Origin: Verrucomicrobiota bacterium
GTDB lineage: Bacteria; Verrucomicrobiota; Verrucomicrobiia; Opitutales; Seribacteraceae
Reading direction: 5' to 3'
Length of the DNA: 16,943 nucleotides
Assembly: GCA_014382645.1 (NCBI GenBank)
Contig: JACNJI010000536.1
Coordinates: forward strand, 1-16,943
Both the position numbers and the translations under genes were made by a program. This document shows, in pieces, positions 15,901-16,943 of the stretch. The notes below the pieces were generated by a model. The model was not told the origin of the DNA. It saw only the letters and a list, made by a program, of their open reading frames with translations, and ran no database searches. The first letter of the stretch is position 1. Each line of letters opens with the position of its first letter.

Positions 15901-16202
15901 AGTCGCCCGAAGGCGTGGTCGGAAAGGTTGAGGCGGGGCGCAAGATCTTTCAGGAGCATCTTGTCGCCGGTTGCGTCCGTTGCCATGCCCTTGGCGGCAA
16001 GGGAGGCAACGTCGGGCCCGCTCTGGATGGTCTTGCCTCACGCAAGGAACGCGACTACGTCTATCGAAGTTTGGTCAACCCCTCCGCAGAACTGGCGGAA
16101 GGCTTCGACAAACTAGGCGCCAGCCCCATGCCGCCCATGAACATTCTTCTTAACGATCAGGAAATAGCCCACGTCATGGCGTTCCTGATGTCTCTTAAAT
16201 AG
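12936..16202 (+). CDS. Exported ThuA / PVC-type propeller dehydrogenase-like / CBM-like / cytochrome c protein
   Basis: This is a 1088-residue multidomain exported protein. Residues 1-22 are a signal peptide (cleavage after FA). About 24-235 is a ThuA-like domain (FLGHESKHHNSNEYYP, NGGGFVPVHCASWCF, WDETYFHH, GRVFYTASGHD). About 277-655 is the Pirellula/Verrucomicrobium-type propeller domain (EIINPIYFQWDERGRLWVVE), with two calcium-type loops, DTNGDGKAD (342-350) and DTDGDDKAD (385-393). About 665-805 is Ala/Leu-rich helical, HEAT-like. About 829-985 resembles a carbohydrate-binding module (ENLISNGSFEKGLEGW). About 998-1088 is a c-type cytochrome: C1013-V-R-C-H1017, with Met ligand candidates in MPPM (1065-1068). 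Related proteins are annotated as putative membrane-bound dehydrogenases in PVC bacteria; the reaction is undefined. Sugar oxidation with electrons passed to the haem is my inference. It lies 36 bp after sulfatase 2. Confidence 0.9.
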   Translation: MKIHIPFLAFLLVNITFNGAFADPIRVLFLGHESKHHNSNEYYPMLSKALGRDAIYFDYVTSVGAALDDTSYLGKFDALLIYANHPRLTAKQWKNLQSYVRNGGGFVPVHCASWCFANIPEFDQLVGGRFKSHQGADFTARIVKKDHPALTGVKEFEAWDETYFHHRHNEKGRTVLMTRDAMPGDPHTKPEPWTWIRTEGKGRVFYTASGHDERVWNHPDFHQLIKSGILWAVGDKAKARYEKFLASRAPLKYEKRDNVPNYERRPEPLPYQLPLSPEESMKYTQVPVGFRLELFASEPEIINPIYFQWDERGRLWVVESVDYPNELKPGRKGNDRIKICEDTNGDGKADKFTVFADGFNIPTSMVFARGGVILAHAPEFLFLKDTDGDDKADKREVLFTGFGVGDTHAGPSNLRYGFDNWIYGTVGYSRFNGEVNGKKHNFGMGTFRFRSDGSDMEFLHQFNNNTWGIGFNEAGDVFGSTANNNPSFFGGIPNSVFGGQRRMSAKMIASSPKFHPITPNIRQVDAFNAYTAGCGHSFATSTGFPKSWRDRRAFVCGPTGNLLGMYDVRPKESGYESVNAFSFVASADEWFSPIVAEVGPDGNMWIADWYNFIIQHNPTPSRGRGGYDAKSGTGNAHVNPNRDRQHGRIFRVAYEKNDGGKIPSLSKAKVPFLVQTLDSDNQFWRLTAQRLLVDGKKKEAVPALRSRIAKGGLGAVHALWTLQGLGALDPETHRAALIHPDAILRRNAIRALGSDAQATQLLFDSATLADKNLQTRLAAFVKLAEQEDSKTAAKTATLLKAKPENAKDEWLRLALDAAGAGAMNVVRYETGENLISNGSFEKGLEGWSFRNYSGPADAVVRQIEKEKPKVKKGAQSLRFGTPAGNDTSLFTNVNLKSGAKYRLSAWIRTEGVSGAHGALLNVHELQHEGKTNALQKTNDWKEVEKKFTANRSGSFTINCLFGGWGKSKGTAWFDEISLREIKPVYAENKSPEGVVGKVEAGRKIFQEHLVAGCVRCHALGGKGGNVGPALDGLASRKERDYVYRSLVNPSAELAEGFDKLGASPMPPMNILLNDQEIAHVMAFLMSLK

Positions 16203-16224
16203 CCAATCCATTCAAACAACGATC

Positions 16225-16943
16225 ATGAGTAAGGACATACACTACATCGCCATCGTCGGGCTCGGCTTCGGAGCCGAGTTCATTCCCATCCACCAAGCCC
16301 ATCCGAACGTAAACCTCGTTGCCGTTTGCCGGCGCAACGAGGAGGAGATGAACAAGGTCGCCGACCAGTTCGACATTCCAAAGCGCTACACAAGCTACGA
16401 CGAGCTCCTCAAGGATCCCGAAATAGACGCCGTCCATATCAACTCCCCCATTCCCGACCACGCCCCGCAGTCCATCAAGGCTCTCCGGGCGGGCAAGCAC
16501 GTCATGTGCACCGTGCCCATGGCCACCACCATCGAGGAATGCGAGGAACTCTGCAAGGCCGTCGAGGAAACCGGCCTCAAGTACATGATGGCCGAGACCG
16601 TGGTCTACAGTCGCGAATTCCTCTACATCAAGGAACTCTACGACAGCGGCGAACTGGGCAAGATCCAGTACCTCGCCGCCAGTCACCCGCAGGACATGGA
16701 CGGCTGGCCCGAATACTGGGAACGCATGATCCCCATGCACTACGCCACCCACGTAGTAAGCCCATGCCTAGGCATGGTCGACGGGCTCGCCGAGTATGTC
16801 AGCTGCTTCGGGTCCGGAACCGTCCGCGACGACATCGCCGCCAAAAGCGGCCACCAGTTCGCCGTCGAGTCCTGTCACATCAAGCTCAAGGCCCGCGATC
16901 TTTCCGCCCACGACTGGCGCTTCCTCTACGACGTCGCCCGCCA
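16225..16943 (+). CDS. Gfo/Idh/MocA-family oxidoreductase, 3' end outside the window
   Basis: The open frame runs off the window after 239 codons. The N-terminal Rossmann fold shows GLGFGAEF (12-19), an acidic-poor second strand end (VCRRNEEE, which may favour NADP), and HINSPIPDHAPQSIKALRAGKHV (71-93). The usual EKP motif with its catalytic Lys is replaced by CTVPMATT (95-102). Further on, ETVVYSREF (124-132) and MHYATHVVSPCL (171-182) open the second domain. Members oxidise or reduce sugars, sugar acids or inositols with NAD(P); some do redox-assisted hydrolysis. No signal peptide is seen, so it acts in the cytoplasm, on whatever the exported enzymes release. It starts 22 bp after the cytochrome protein and is probably the fourth gene of that operon. 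No Shine-Dalgarno is evident. The codons are strongly C/G-ending. Confidence 0.92.
   Translation, partial: MSKDIHYIAIVGLGFGAEFIPIHQAHPNVNLVAVCRRNEEEMNKVADQFDIPKRYTSYDELLKDPEIDAVHINSPIPDHAPQSIKALRAGKHVMCTVPMATTIEECEELCKAVEETGLKYMMAETVVYSREFLYIKELYDSGELGKIQYLAASHPQDMDGWPEYWERMIPMHYATHVVSPCLGMVDGLAEYVSCFGSGTVRDDIAAKSGHQFAVESCHIKLKARDLSAHDWRFLYDVAR

Overview
The window looks like a chromosomal piece of a free-living, probably marine member of the Verrucomicrobiota (PVC group). I infer this from the gene content: a ThuA domain joined to a Pirellula/Verrucomicrobium-type propeller and haem-binding CxxCH domain, paired secreted sulfatases, a PAS-AraC regulator and a stand-alone GFTMLE-type pseudopilin. 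I have no search result to confirm the taxon.

Region 1 (1-2578, rightward) is a tight housekeeping operon, aroA-cmk-plsC, in which both junctions are ATGA stop/start overlaps. aroA enters from outside the window, and its first visible codons carry an in-frame stop and several non-consensus residues, so the window edge is suspect. Region 2 (2590-3999, leftward) is purC-purE. PurE has the motifs of the class II (PAICS-like) AIR carboxylase, and PurC is the long, yeast-like form. Region 3 (4203-6496, leftward) is a two-gene unit: a divergent ROK-type sugar kinase followed by a PIG-L-family deacetylase. It probably handles an acylated (amino) sugar. A perfect 8-bp hairpin sits just ahead of the kinase start, and a run of nine C near the deacetylase end controls its reading frame. 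Region 4 (6697-8763, rightward) holds psd (phosphatidylserine decarboxylase) and a lone GspJ-like pseudopilin.

Region 5 (8785-16943) is the accessory part. A PAS-AraC regulator reads leftward. Diverging from it is a rightward cluster of an exported arylsulfatase, a second exported sulfatase of iduronate-2-sulfatase type (4-bp overlap), a 1088-residue exported ThuA/propeller/HEAT-like/CBM-like/cytochrome c protein, and a Gfo/Idh/MocA oxidoreductase cut by the window end. The gaps are -4, 36 and 22 bp, so this is very likely one operon. The simplest reading is that the periplasmic enzymes remove sulfate from, and possibly oxidise, a sulfated polysaccharide or its sugars, with electrons passing to the c-type haem. 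The oxidoreductase would act on the product in the cytoplasm, and the PAS-AraC protein would control the set. The substrate cannot be read from the sequence.

No tRNA, rRNA, CRISPR array, insertion sequence or phage gene was seen. No gap between genes exceeds about 200 bases. Most starts lack a clear Shine-Dalgarno sequence. By eye, G+C and C/G-ending codons rise towards the right end.
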